Shown here: one piece after another, positions 52,885 to 61,877 of the stretch
How the letters are laid out: each line of letters opens with the position of its first letter
How positions within the stretch are numbered: position 1 is the stretch's first letter
Assembly: GCA_964493505.1 (NCBI GenBank)
Contig: CAZBNP010000017.1
Coordinates: 37,172 to 101,171 of the forward strand
Direction: 5' to 3'
DNA length: 64,000 bases
From: Chryseosolibacter sp964493505
Lineage (GTDB): Bacteria > Bacteroidota > Bacteroidia > Cytophagales > Cyclobacteriaceae
Position numbers and translations under genes: made by a program
Notes under the pieces: model-generated
The model's input: only the letters and a program-made list of their open reading frames with translations
What the model was told of the DNA's origin: nothing
Database searches by the model: none

Positions 52885-54581
52885 TTGTCGATGTTCTTGG
52901 TAGCGTAGTCAACTGCTCGTGCGGACAGTGCCATGTAGGTGAGCGATGGGTTTTGCGTTGAAGTTGATGTCATGCACGCACCATCGGTTACAAATACATT
53001 CTTACACGTGTGCAATTGATTCCATTTGTTGAGCAGGGAGGTTTTTGGGTCATTCCCCATACGGACACCACCCATTTCGTGAATATCCAGACCCGGAGCC
53101 TGCTTGCTGTCACTGCTCCGGATGTTTGTAAAGCCCGCGTTGTCAAACATCTCGCTGAGCTGAGCGATATAGTCGGAGACCATCTTTTCGTCGTTGTCGT
53201 CGTAGTCGACTGAAATCTTAAGACGTGGGATACCCCATTCATCCTTTTCGTTGTCCAGCGCTACGTAGTTGGATTCTTTCGGAATGGTCTCGCCCATCAT
53301 GTGAGAGCCCACTCCCCAGGCGCCGAGTTTCGTTTTCGCCAGGTTCTGACGAAGCTCTTCACCGAGTCCACTATGCGATGCTCCGCCGTGCCGGCTTGCG
53401 CTAAATCCTGCGGCATATCCGCGAAGGAAATTCGTTTCCTGCCGGTGGAGATTGCGGAAGCGCGGAATATATACGCTTGTCGGACGACGCCCTTCCGTCG
53501 TCGAATCAAGGAAGCCGTCGTACTCGGCGGAGACACGCGCGCGATAGTTGTGGAATGCGACGTACTTGCCAAGGAGGCCGTTGTCATTGCCCAGCCCGTT
53601 TGGAAAACGTGTTGATCGGGAGTTCAACAGAATAAGGTTTGTGTTCAGTGCGCTCGCGTTCACAAAGATGACCGGGGCATAGTATTCCGTGGCTTCCTTT
53701 GTCACCGCGTCAATTACCAGCACGCCCGATGCTTTTCCTTTAGTATCGTCGTAGAGTATAGAGTGAACAACTGAGTTAGGGCGAAGGGTAAGATTGCCTG
53801 TCCTGGCCGCCCATGGTAAAGTAGATGAATTGCTACTGAAGTACCCTCCGAACGGACATCCCCGTTGACACAGCGACCGGTTCTGGCACTGTGCCCGTCC
53901 TTGTTCGATGTGGATCGGCTGGGGTTGTGTGACGTGTGCGCAACGCGCGATGATGACATGACGGTTGTTGTAGTTGGATTCAACTTTCCCTTTAAAAAAA
54001 CTCTCCACACAATTCATCGAGAAGGGGGGTAGAAATTCGCCATCGGGAAGGTGAGGTAATCCGTCTTTGTTACCGGAAATTCCGACGAACTTCTCGACAT
54101 AGCTATACCAGGGTGCGATGTCCTGATACCGGATCGGCCAATCAACCGCAAAGTTGTCGCGCGCCGGTCCTTCGAAATCAAAGTCGCTCCAGCGTTGTGT
54201 ATGACGTGCCCAGATTAGCGACTTTCCACCTACCTGATACCCACGAATCCAGTCGAATGGCTTCTCCTGGACATAGGGATGTTCGCTGTCCTTTACAAAA
54301 AAATGCTGCGAATCTTCCCGGAAGGCGTAACAGCGATTTACGACAGGATTTTTACTGCGGACTTCCTCGGGTATAGCGCCCCGGTGTTTGAATTCCCACG
54401 GCATCATGTGGGTGGTGGGGTAGTCGATGTTGTGTTTTACGTCGCGCCCTCGCTCAAGTACGAGTGTCTTTAATCCGCGCTCGGTGAGTTCCTTCGCAGA
54501 CCAGCCTCCGCTTATCCCGGAACCGATAACAATTGCGTCAAACGTTCGTGTCTTAATGTCGTCAATATTCAGATTTGCCAT
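52881..54581 (-). CDS. GMC-family FAD oxidoreductase, catalytic subunit
   Basis: A 566-residue flavoprotein. The FAD motif GSGISGG lies at residues 20-26 and the active-site regions are HEMGGVRMGND and TQNPSLTYMALSARAVDYA near the C-terminus. A Cys triad, Cys232, Cys238 and Cys242 (QNRSLCQRGCPFGG), resembles the iron-sulphur site reported in the catalytic subunit of some bacterial sugar dehydrogenases such as Burkholderia FAD-glucose dehydrogenase. It has no signal peptide; the small subunit encoded 5 bases upstream has a Tat signal and may carry it out. It should oxidise an alcohol group of a sugar or similar compound. Confidence 0.87.
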   Translation of the reverse strand: MANLNIDDIKTRTFDAIVIGSGISGGWSAKELTERGLKTLVLERGRDVKHNIDYPTTHMMPWEFKHRGAIPEEVRSKNPVVNRCYAFREDSQHFFVKDSEHPYVQEKPFDWIRGYQVGGKSLIWARHTQRWSDFDFEGPARDNFAVDWPIRYQDIAPWYSYVEKFVGISGNKDGLPHLPDGEFLPPFSMNCVESFFKGKVESNYNNRHVIIARCAHVTQPQPIHIEQGRAQCQNRSLCQRGCPFGGYFSSNSSTLPWAARTGNLTLRPNSVVHSILYDDTKGKASGVLVIDAVTKEATEYYAPVIFVNASALNTNLILLNSRSTRFPNGLGNDNGLLGKYVAFHNYRARVSAEYDGFLDSTTEGRRPTSVYIPRFRNLHRQETNFLRGYAAGFSASRHGGASHSGLGEELRQNLAKTKLGAWGVGSHMMGETIPKESNYVALDNEKDEWGIPRLKISVDYDDNDEKMVSDYIAQLSEMFDNAGFTNIRSSDSKQAPGLDIHEMGGVRMGNDPKTSLLNKWNQLHTCKNVFVTDGACMTSTSTQNPSLTYMALSARAVDYATKNIDK

Positions 54582-54586
54582 CTGGA

Positions 54587-55144
54587 TTAGGAATTTGATG
54601 CTACCGGCACAGGTGCGCATCCGTTGTAGTTGGGGCCTGGTACCAGCTGGTAAGGCTTGACTTCTGTAAGAAAGTACTGCGATGAGGTATAACCCTGTAT
54701 GATATATCTCCTCGTCAGTGAATAGAACGCCCGGGTATCTTCATCTGACTTGTCGGAGTTTTGTTCAAACGAGGTGAGCATCGATAGTCGTTCATCGGCA
54801 TCCGCCTTCGCAAATGATTCGCCGGTCAGAGATTGGATGCTCTTGTTAAAATTTCGCATGCCCCTGAGAAATTTTTCCTGATCTTCAACGGGGTGGCAAT
54901 CATCTATCATGACGAGTGCGAAGAGATGGGCGCCAACGGCCCGGGCGCCTGGCCCTGTCGTGGAATCATCGCTCGCGGGGATCATGACATCAGCCAGGTC
55001 GCCCAACAGCGACTCTTCGTCTGCCGTGATCTGCAATCGGTTGAGGGCAATCGATACTTTCTTAGGATCTGCTACGCATCCGGGCAGTAGCCAGGCGGCA
55101 GCCGATGCGACTGCCAGATGCTTAAAAACAGTTCGCCTTTTCAT
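54587..55144 (-). CDS. Gluconate 2-dehydrogenase subunit 3-like protein, Tat-type lipoprotein
   Basis: A 185-residue small subunit. The N-terminus MKRRTVFKHLAVASAAAWLLPGC has a twin-arginine pattern and a lipobox Cys at residue 23, so it is probably exported folded and lipid-anchored. The rest is helical, with LLGDLADVMIPASDDSTTGPGARAVGAHLF, typical of this subunit family. In known dehydrogenases it is needed for folding and export of the GMC subunit. It precedes the GMC gene by 5 bases and follows the PIG-L gene by 33. Confidence 0.87.
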   Translation of the reverse strand: MKRRTVFKHLAVASAAAWLLPGCVADPKKVSIALNRLQITADEESLLGDLADVMIPASDDSTTGPGARAVGAHLFALVMIDDCHPVEDQEKFLRGMRNFNKSIQSLTGESFAKADADERLSMLTSFEQNSDKSDEDTRAFYSLTRRYIIQGYTSSQYFLTEVKPYQLVPGPNYNGCAPVPVASNS

Positions 55145-55177
55145 GCGCTGTTACTAGGTTTATTGATGGGATATGCT

Positions 55178-56071
55178 TTATTTTTTCCCCAGCATTGGGA
55201 ACAGGCGCTTGAGATCCGCTTCAGAAGGCTGCGCGCCATACTCACATACCTCGAATGCTTCCGCGTGCTTTGTGTTCGCACCGGCCTCGCCATACCATTT
55301 CACCAGCGACTCTCGTACTGCCGGCGGCATTTTGTTGCTGCCACGTGTCTCTACCAGCCATTTCAGTCTCTCCGCTTTGGTCTTCGGGACTTTCTCTTCA
55401 TGCTTACCGATCCAGGGCAGCCATTCGTAGAATTGAGATTCATGTGCATCTAAAGCGTATGCTTTCTGATCAACAACCGATGTGATATCGACCGCAACAT
55501 CCGGCCGGAAAGGATTTGGTCTTTGAAAATGATCCTGGAAATAGATGAAGACGGGATTCTTGCTTAGCGGCGGGGTGTCTGAAGCGATGTGGGGAACACC
55601 GACCATAAAGGCGGCGTCTTGCACGAGGACTCCCGTATACCGGTGGTCAGGATGATAGTCATTGGGTCTTGGCGCAAATACTATGTCGGCTTTCCACTCG
55701 CGTATCTTGCGGATAATTTCCAGGCGGACTTCTAAAGAAGGCACCAGTTCGCCATCGTGATTAGACAACACATCGTATTCTACACCAAAGCGTTTGCCGG
55801 CTTCTTTGGCCTCGGCAAGTCTTCGGGCGGCGAGTGCGGGCCTGTCCATTTTGTGATGCCCGGCGTCACCGTTTGTGACAGAAACAAACTTCACGGCGTG
55901 GCCCATTTTAGCATATAGGATCGCGGTGCCGCCTCCGTCGAGATCACAATCATCGGGATGTGCGCCGATCATGATAATACGCAGCGGTGTATTTTGACTA
56001 AAAGACGGGTTGATTACTATCAGCGCCATAGCGCATACCAACAGGATGATTCTTTCCATTGCTTTGAACAT
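55178..56071 (-). CDS. PIG-L/LmbE-family deacetylase, exported
   Basis: A 297-residue zinc-dependent N-deacetylase. The signal peptide covers about residues 1-26 and ends near PSFSQ. Zinc ligands lie in GAHPDD and HPDHR, and the usual Asp lies in NHDGEL. The family removes acetyl groups from GlcNAc-containing molecules such as GlcNAc-phosphatidylinositol; the substrate here is unknown. The ATG at 56071 (MFKAMERI) is preferred over the longer frame at 56140, which lacks a signal-like start. It lies between the ceramidase-like gene and the dehydrogenase subunit genes in one direction. Confidence 0.85.
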   Translation of the reverse strand: MFKAMERIILLVCAMALIVINPSFSQNTPLRIIMIGAHPDDCDLDGGGTAILYAKMGHAVKFVSVTNGDAGHHKMDRPALAARRLAEAKEAGKRFGVEYDVLSNHDGELVPSLEVRLEIIRKIREWKADIVFAPRPNDYHPDHRYTGVLVQDAAFMVGVPHIASDTPPLSKNPVFIYFQDHFQRPNPFRPDVAVDITSVVDQKAYALDAHESQFYEWLPWIGKHEEKVPKTKAERLKWLVETRGSNKMPPAVRESLVKWYGEAGANTKHAEAFEVCEYGAQPSEADLKRLFPMLGKK

Positions 56072-56170
56072 AGTTATTTTTCGGAAGGAAGATAGTAAAA
56101 AACCCGTGGTTTCTGCCAACGGTTTTGTCATAGACTGCAATAACCGTGGTTGGATGGTGTCGTGGCGTGA

Positions 56171-57529
56171 TCAATCGGGTTCGCTCACCGCTACCAGGAG
56201 TTTTTTGAGACACTCATTTAAATAGTTACCGGTACCCGGTGCATACCAGTTCATCAGTTGGGTTTCGTAATGATCGATGTCGTAGTATTTTCCGGGCGTT
56301 ATATAACCAATATATCCACCGTTGAAACTTGTTACGATCGCGCTCACATTTTCTTTCGCCGCCACTGAGTCAATTGATGCGTTGAACTCGCCCGAAAAAT
56401 CGCAGGGTGTTCCCAACATCACGACGTCCCCGATTTTCAGTACAGTCAGGTAGGCGTCGTACTCTCCAAATGTTGCGCGGAAGAGCCATGAGCGCAACTT
56501 CCAGTTTTTAGAGATCTTCACCTGTGGTGCCCCCGGGTCAAATGGAAGCCGTTTCATTATGATGACGGAATCATTCACAGTTCGCAACTCGCCGCGGCCG
56601 GCCAGCAGAGCGCCGGAAACTTCGTTGGCCATCCATTCAACGCACTCCCAGTTGCCCCCGGGCGACGCTCCTGTGTGGCTGCCCACTCCTCCCGCAGAGA
56701 ACATCGCAAAGTCATAACCGTTTTTTTCCAGTATATCAACGACCTTTCCGGGATAGTCGCGCGACAATTCGAGCGTTCTGGTGGAAAGACAAGTGGCGTG
56801 TGCCGCATAGGTTACCCATACCGCTTTTGTGCTGTCGGCCCGCTGAACGTCCAATACGCGAAGCCACGGATCTTCAGGGCCGTTGTCGATCAAGCGGTTT
56901 CTTACCGCCTGGGGTACGGCGATGACTCCGCTTTTGATTACACCCGGTGACAAGTTGCTATTCGCGAGAGCGATGCTTCGCACAATTCCATCAGCGATGA
57001 ACTGGACAACGGAGTCCTGATATGAACCATAGATAAGTTGTGTCGCGCCCTCGCCCCATTGCCCGATGCTGTTATGCGAATGCGTGGCGGTGAGGTAGGT
57101 GTTATCGAGACTGAACCCGATTGCAGCAAGTTTACCCGGCAGCACTTTCGTGACAGTAGGGGGTATGATCAGTAGGTCGGCGGATATAACAGCAACCTTT
57201 TCTGTACCGTTGCTAATTACCATTGCCCGTACAAAGATAGAATCATGTACGGTGAGATAGGGTTTGCCCTTTCGCTTTCCATAGCCCGCGGTTGAAAGCG
57301 GTTGGGAGGGGGTGATGTTGGATTTTCCAATGCCAACCGACAGGCCCTCGAAAGCGTCGGGAACGTTCACGTTGAGATCTTCAATGCGGTGAATTGTAGC
57401 GTCGTATCCCGGGAGTTCCGGCGCCGGCGTCCGGTCAACCGGGCCGACGGATACTAATATCAATATCACAATAAGTCCGATAATGCCTGCGAGCGTAAGC
57501 AGGAGATACCGCGCAATCTTTCTGATCAT
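56171..57529 (-). CDS. Neutral-ceramidase-like membrane-anchored hydrolase
   Basis: A 452-residue protein with an N-terminal membrane segment (about residues 7-29). Typical PF04734-like parts are GIGKSNITPSQPLSTAGYGKRKG, TATHSHNSIGQW (first metal-site His residues), YAAHATCL (second) and SRDYPGKVVD. The family's usual nucleophile motif (GD-x-SPN type) is replaced by FSAGGVGSHTG around residue 255. It is a family relative, but true ceramidase activity is doubtful. It heads the leftward cluster with the PIG-L gene 99 bases downstream and is divergent from icmF. Confidence 0.78.
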   Translation of the reverse strand: MIRKIARYLLLTLAGIIGLIVILILVSVGPVDRTPAPELPGYDATIHRIEDLNVNVPDAFEGLSVGIGKSNITPSQPLSTAGYGKRKGKPYLTVHDSIFVRAMVISNGTEKVAVISADLLIIPPTVTKVLPGKLAAIGFSLDNTYLTATHSHNSIGQWGEGATQLIYGSYQDSVVQFIADGIVRSIALANSNLSPGVIKSGVIAVPQAVRNRLIDNGPEDPWLRVLDVQRADSTKAVWVTYAAHATCLSTRTLELSRDYPGKVVDILEKNGYDFAMFSAGGVGSHTGASPGGNWECVEWMANEVSGALLAGRGELRTVNDSVIIMKRLPFDPGAPQVKISKNWKLRSWLFRATFGEYDAYLTVLKIGDVVMLGTPCDFSGEFNASIDSVAAKENVSAIVTSFNGGYIGYITPGKYYDIDHYETQLMNWYAPGTGNYLNECLKKLLVAVSEPD

Positions 57530-57602
57530 ATATCCGCAAGATAACGAATACCTTTCACCGACAACAACGAATACGCAACTAGCTTAATCGCGGGGTTATG
57601 TG

Positions 57603-57610
57603 TAATTTTG
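57603..57610 (+). promoter_or_regulatory. Probable -7 box of icmF
   Basis: TAATTTTG matches TAnnTTTG exactly. A TTG frame start at 57608 would lie inside it, which supports the ATG at 57635 as the true start. The -33 region is weak. Confidence 0.45.
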
Positions 57611-57634
57611 AACTCTATCACCCGCCCGAATTAC

Positions 57635-60600
57635 ATGGACACGAAAGCAGTAACCGCAGAGAAGGTAAACAAACCCTCGCTTGCCGGACACCAGGGGCCG
57701 GCGCCGTACATGCCGAAAAACAAGATCCGGATTGTTACAGCAGCGAGTCTCTTCGATGGTCACGATGCCGCGATCAATATCATGCGCCGGATTATCCAGG
57801 CTACGGGTTGTGAAGTAATTCACCTCGGTCATGACCGCAGCGTGGAAGAAGTGGTCAATACGGCGATCCAGGAAGATGTACAGGCCATCGCGATGACTAG
57901 TTACCAGGGGGGGCACAATGAATATTTCAAGTACATGTACGATCTCCTGCAGGAGCGGGGTGCAGGTCATATCAGGATATTTTGCGGTGGCGGAGGTGTT
58001 ATACTTCCGGAAGAAATTCGTGAGTTGATGAATTATGGGATCACGCGCGTCTATTCGCCCGACGACGGCCGGGCCCTGGGTTTGCAAGGAATGATCAATG
58101 ACCTGGTGGAAAAAAGCGATTTCCCTGCCGGCGAAAAGACGATTCAAGATGTCGCTGAGCTCGCGGTTACAAACCATCTCGCTATCGCGGGATTGATTTC
58201 GGCGGCAGAGAATCACCAGGACAAACACAAGGACATCCTCGATGCCATGAGATCGCGGGCAGCCACGAGAAAGGTGCCGGTACTGGGTATTACGGGAACA
58301 GGGGGTGCCGGTAAGTCGTCGATGATAGACGAGATCGTAAGGAGGTTTCTGCTTGATTTCAAAGATAAAACGCTCGGCATTGTTTCCGTCGACCCCTCGA
58401 AGAGGAAGACGGGTGGCGCGCTGCTAGGTGATCGCATCCGGATGAACGCGATCAACAATCCCCGGGTCTATATGCGCTCGCTTGCGACTCGCCAGAGTAA
58501 TCTGGCTCTGTCGGTCCACGTGAAGGATGCGGTTCAGGTGCTGAAGGCATCCGGCTTTGACCTGATTATCCTGGAGACATCGGGAATAGGACAAAGCGAT
58601 ACGGAGATTCTCGACCATAGCGATGTGTCGCTCTACGTTATGACGCCGGAGTATGGAGCGGCTACTCAACTCGAAAAGATCGACATGCTTGACTTCGCAG
58701 ATGTCATCGCGCTGAACAAGTTCGACAAACGCGGTGGTCAGGATGCTCTGCGGGATGTGAAAAAACAGTACCAGCGAAATCATCAGCTTTGGAACGTCAG
58801 CGCCGGAGAGATGCCGGTTTTTGGAACGATAGCTTCCCAGTTTAACGACCCGGGAACAAATGAGCTATACAGAAAACTGATAGAAGTAATCGGGACGAAA
58901 ACAGGTTCGACACTCAAGTCAGGGTTCTCGCCTACGTCGGATATGTCGGAAAAGATATTTGTAATTCCTCCGCACCGAACACGCTACCTCAGCGAAATTT
59001 CCGACGAAAACCGTAAATATAACTCGTGGGTAAGGGAGCAACAGGAAATCGCGCAGCGGATGTATGCGCTCAGGAAGACGGTCGAAACCTATGATGATAC
59101 AGAAGCGGGCGACAGGCAGGCTGTTATTATGGCACTCAATGACGAGTATGATCGTTTGAAGCTGAGACTGGATCCTGCGAGCCTGAAAACGCTCACAGAG
59201 TGGGATGCAAAAGTAAAGCTGTATCGCGATCCTCTTTTCGTATTCAGGGTACGCGATAAGGAGATTGCTGTCCAGACACATACGCCTTCCTTAGCCCATA
59301 CACAGATTCCGAAAGTTGTTCTTCCGCGCTACGAAGGGTGGGGCGATCGTCTTTTCTGGACGCTGCAGGAAAATGTTCCCGGTGAGTTCCCATACACGGC
59401 GGGTATTTATCCCTTCAAACGCGAAGGGGAAGATCCGACGAGAATGTTCGCGGGTGAAGGAGGACCGGAGAGAACGAACAGACGTTTTCACTATCTGAGT
59501 TATTCAATGCCGGCAAAACGGCTCTCCACGGCGTTCGACTCCGTAACGCTTTATGGACACGACCCCGACTACAGACCCGACATCTATGGAAAGATCGGGA
59601 ACTCCGGGGTTAGTATCTGTTGTCTCGACGACGCCAAAAAACTCTACTGTGGGTTTGATCTCGCCGACCCGAGAACCTCGGTATCGATGACAATCAATGG
59701 CCCTGCGCCGATGTTGCTCGGTTATTTTATGAATACGGCCATCGACCAGCAATGCGAGGTCTATATCCGGAAGAATGGTCTTGAAGCCGGGGTCGAAAGG
59801 AAGATTGATGAACTTTACAAAGATGCGCCGAGACCCGAATATCAGGGAGAATTGCCAAAAGGAAATGACGGATTGGGTCTGATGCTGCTCGGTGTTACTG
59901 GCGATCAGGTACTTCCACCCGAGGTTTACGACAAGATCAGGAAGTCAACCCTGAAACAGGTTCGCGGTACTGTGCAGGCAGACATCCTGAAAGAGGATCA
60001 GGCGCAGAATACCTGTATCTTTTCGACGGAGTTTGCTTTGCGACTGATGGGCGATGTACAACAGTACTTCATTGACCAGGAGGTTCGCAACTTCTATTCT
60101 GTGTCGATCTCTGGCTACCACATCGCAGAGGCTGGCGCCAACCCGATCACGCAGCTCGCGTTTACCCTTGCCAATGGATTTACCTACGTCGAGTATTATC
60201 TCAGTCGTGGAATGAATATCGATTCGTTTTCGCCGAGTCTTTCATTTTTCTTCAGCAATGGCATCGATCCTGAATACGCGGTTATCGGTCGTGTGGCAAG
60301 AAGGCTTTGGGCGAAAGCGATGAAATACAAGTACGGCGCCAATCCGCGAAGTCAAATGCTGAAATACCATATTCAGACTTCGGGGCGCTCGCTTCACGCA
60401 CAGGAGATCGATTTCAACGACATCCGCACGACATTACAGGCGCTATATGCCATCTATGACAACTGCAACTCACTTCACACCAACGCTTATGACGAGGCGA
60501 TCACGACTCCTACCGAGGAGTCAGTCAGGCGCGCAATGGCCATTCAGTTGATAATTAATAAAGAGCTTGGCCTCGCAAAAAACGAGAACCCTCTCCAGGG

Positions 60601-61063
60601 TTCGTTTATTATCGAGGAGTTGACGGACCTCGTGGAGGAGGCAGTACTGGTTGAATTCGACCGGATTACGGAGCGTGGCGGTGTGCTCGGCGCAATGGAA
60701 ACAATGTATCAGCGCGGAAAAATTCAAGAGGAGAGTCTCTATTACGAACAGCTCAAGCACACCGGTGAGTATCCGATTATTGGGGTGAATACATTTCTCA
60801 GTTCCAGAGGATCACCCACCATCCTCCCCCAGGAGGTGATTCGTGCGACGACGGATGAAAAGGAGTATCAGATAAAAATGTTGCAAAACCTCCACAGCTT
60901 TCGGAAGGACGATGAGGGTGCGATGATCGCGCGCATTCAGCAGGCCGCTATACAGAACGGGAATATCTTTGCCGAACTCATGGAAGCGACAAAGGTGTGC
61001 TCGCTTGGGCAACTTACAACGGCGCTCTTTGAAGTAGGCGGGCAATACAGAAGGAATATGTAA
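57635..61063 (+). CDS. icmF: Fused isobutyryl-CoA mutase IcmF
   Basis: A 1142-residue fused enzyme that interconverts isobutyryl-CoA and n-butyryl-CoA using adenosylcobalamin. The B12-binding domain comes first (about 28-160) with His43 in LFDGHDAA as lower cobalt ligand. The MeaI-type G-protein chaperone domain (about 213-420) has Walker A GTGGAGKSS (221-229). The mutase TIM barrel occupies about 580-1110. The order matches known IcmF. It depends on cobalamin and links branched- and straight-chain acyl-CoA metabolism. It stands alone, convergent with sodC. Confidence 0.94.
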   Translation: MDTKAVTAEKVNKPSLAGHQGPAPYMPKNKIRIVTAASLFDGHDAAINIMRRIIQATGCEVIHLGHDRSVEEVVNTAIQEDVQAIAMTSYQGGHNEYFKYMYDLLQERGAGHIRIFCGGGGVILPEEIRELMNYGITRVYSPDDGRALGLQGMINDLVEKSDFPAGEKTIQDVAELAVTNHLAIAGLISAAENHQDKHKDILDAMRSRAATRKVPVLGITGTGGAGKSSMIDEIVRRFLLDFKDKTLGIVSVDPSKRKTGGALLGDRIRMNAINNPRVYMRSLATRQSNLALSVHVKDAVQVLKASGFDLIILETSGIGQSDTEILDHSDVSLYVMTPEYGAATQLEKIDMLDFADVIALNKFDKRGGQDALRDVKKQYQRNHQLWNVSAGEMPVFGTIASQFNDPGTNELYRKLIEVIGTKTGSTLKSGFSPTSDMSEKIFVIPPHRTRYLSEISDENRKYNSWVREQQEIAQRMYALRKTVETYDDTEAGDRQAVIMALNDEYDRLKLRLDPASLKTLTEWDAKVKLYRDPLFVFRVRDKEIAVQTHTPSLAHTQIPKVVLPRYEGWGDRLFWTLQENVPGEFPYTAGIYPFKREGEDPTRMFAGEGGPERTNRRFHYLSYSMPAKRLSTAFDSVTLYGHDPDYRPDIYGKIGNSGVSICCLDDAKKLYCGFDLADPRTSVSMTINGPAPMLLGYFMNTAIDQQCEVYIRKNGLEAGVERKIDELYKDAPRPEYQGELPKGNDGLGLMLLGVTGDQVLPPEVYDKIRKSTLKQVRGTVQADILKEDQAQNTCIFSTEFALRLMGDVQQYFIDQEVRNFYSVSISGYHIAEAGANPITQLAFTLANGFTYVEYYLSRGMNIDSFSPSLSFFFSNGIDPEYAVIGRVARRLWAKAMKYKYGANPRSQMLKYHIQTSGRSLHAQEIDFNDIRTTLQALYAIYDNCNSLHTNAYDEAITTPTEESVRRAMAIQLIINKELGLAKNENPLQGSFIIEELTDLVEEAVLVEFDRITERGGVLGAMETMYQRGKIQEESLYYEQLKHTGEYPIIGVNTFLSSRGSPTILPQEVIRATTDEKEYQIKMLQNLHSFRKDDEGAMIARIQQAAIQNGNIFAELMEATKVCSLGQLTTALFEVGGQYRRNM

Positions 61064-61090
61064 AAGAAAAAGCCCCTGATGCCAGGGGCT
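61062..61090 (-). terminator. Rho-independent terminator for sodC (also under icmF)
   Basis: AGCCCCTG (61071-61078) pairs with CAGGGGCT (61083-61090) around a four-base loop. On the reverse strand it is followed by TTTTTCTTTT, a good tail for the sodC transcript. On the forward strand the tail is poor, so icmF termination is less certain. Confidence 0.82.
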
Positions 61091-61122
61091 CTTGATATCG
61101 TTCGTCGGATTTCCTCCGAAGG

Positions 61123-61761
61123 TTAGCTCTTCTTGATAACGCCGCAACTCAGGCGCCCTCCGGCATTCCCGGTAGGTTGCGTGGTGAAGTCATCGGCTTT
61201 TTCGTGTACGATAACCGCCTTACCTAGCACGTTAGTGCTATCGGGTCCGTCAATAGTCCATCCGTCTACTCTTACATCCATGATTCCTTTGCCGTCATTA
61301 CCCACTGCCATGTTACCGACATCACCTTTATGACAAGGGCCTTCGCCTCGTTTGCCGTGTGGTTTCATAGTGGGATTCCAGTGTCCTCCCGCGGAGGATC
61401 CGTCCTCTGCACTGCAGTCTCCTTTTTCATGGAGATGGACTGCGTGTTCGCCGGGTGAAAGATTCTCGACTGTAAGTTCGAAACGAATAGTACCATTTCC
61501 TTCATCGGTAAAGATTGCCTCACCAGTTACATTGCTTCCACTGGCGGCTTCCATCACCGCTGTGGCCGTAGGCATAGCCGGTTCCTCCTGTACTGATTCC
61601 TCTTGGGTTTGATCTTCGCTGGCCTGCTTGTTCCCTGTATTACAGGCAGACATACATGCCAGCATCGTGAAAGCGAATACTGAAGGGACAATAAGTTTAC
61701 TGCTGAGAAAAGAACGCTGGTTCCTTCCATTGAACGGATTGCCAGTCTGATGTTGTTTCAT
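61123..61761 (-). CDS. sodC: Copper-zinc superoxide dismutase, lipoprotein
   Basis: A 212-residue exported enzyme. The long N-terminal signal ends at a lipobox Cys near residue 40 (MSAC). The Cu/Zn ligands and linking Cys are seen in HAVHLHEKGDC, GGHWNP, CHKGDVGN and VIVHEKADDF. It converts superoxide to hydrogen peroxide and oxygen in the periplasm. A short Glu-rich linker (about 45-65) lies before the domain. It is convergent with icmF and shares a hairpin terminator. Confidence 0.95.
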   Translation of the reverse strand: MKQHQTGNPFNGRNQRSFLSSKLIVPSVFAFTMLACMSACNTGNKQASEDQTQEESVQEEPAMPTATAVMEAASGSNVTGEAIFTDEGNGTIRFELTVENLSPGEHAVHLHEKGDCSAEDGSSAGGHWNPTMKPHGKRGEGPCHKGDVGNMAVGNDGKGIMDVRVDGWTIDGPDSTNVLGKAVIVHEKADDFTTQPTGNAGGRLSCGVIKKS

Positions 61762-61877
61762 GATGACTTGTTTTGGGTGTTAAGTGTGGAACGCTATGGC
61801 TTAAAGGTAGCAGCTAATTAAGTCAAATGCCAGCCACGCGACCTATTTTGCAATCAGTCACAAAAATCTATGCCGGC

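Noticed and set aside
57530..57560. Possible promoter TATCTTG for the ceramidase-like gene
   Set aside because: The box departs from TAnnTTTG at the end and would give an almost leaderless mRNA; too weak to list.
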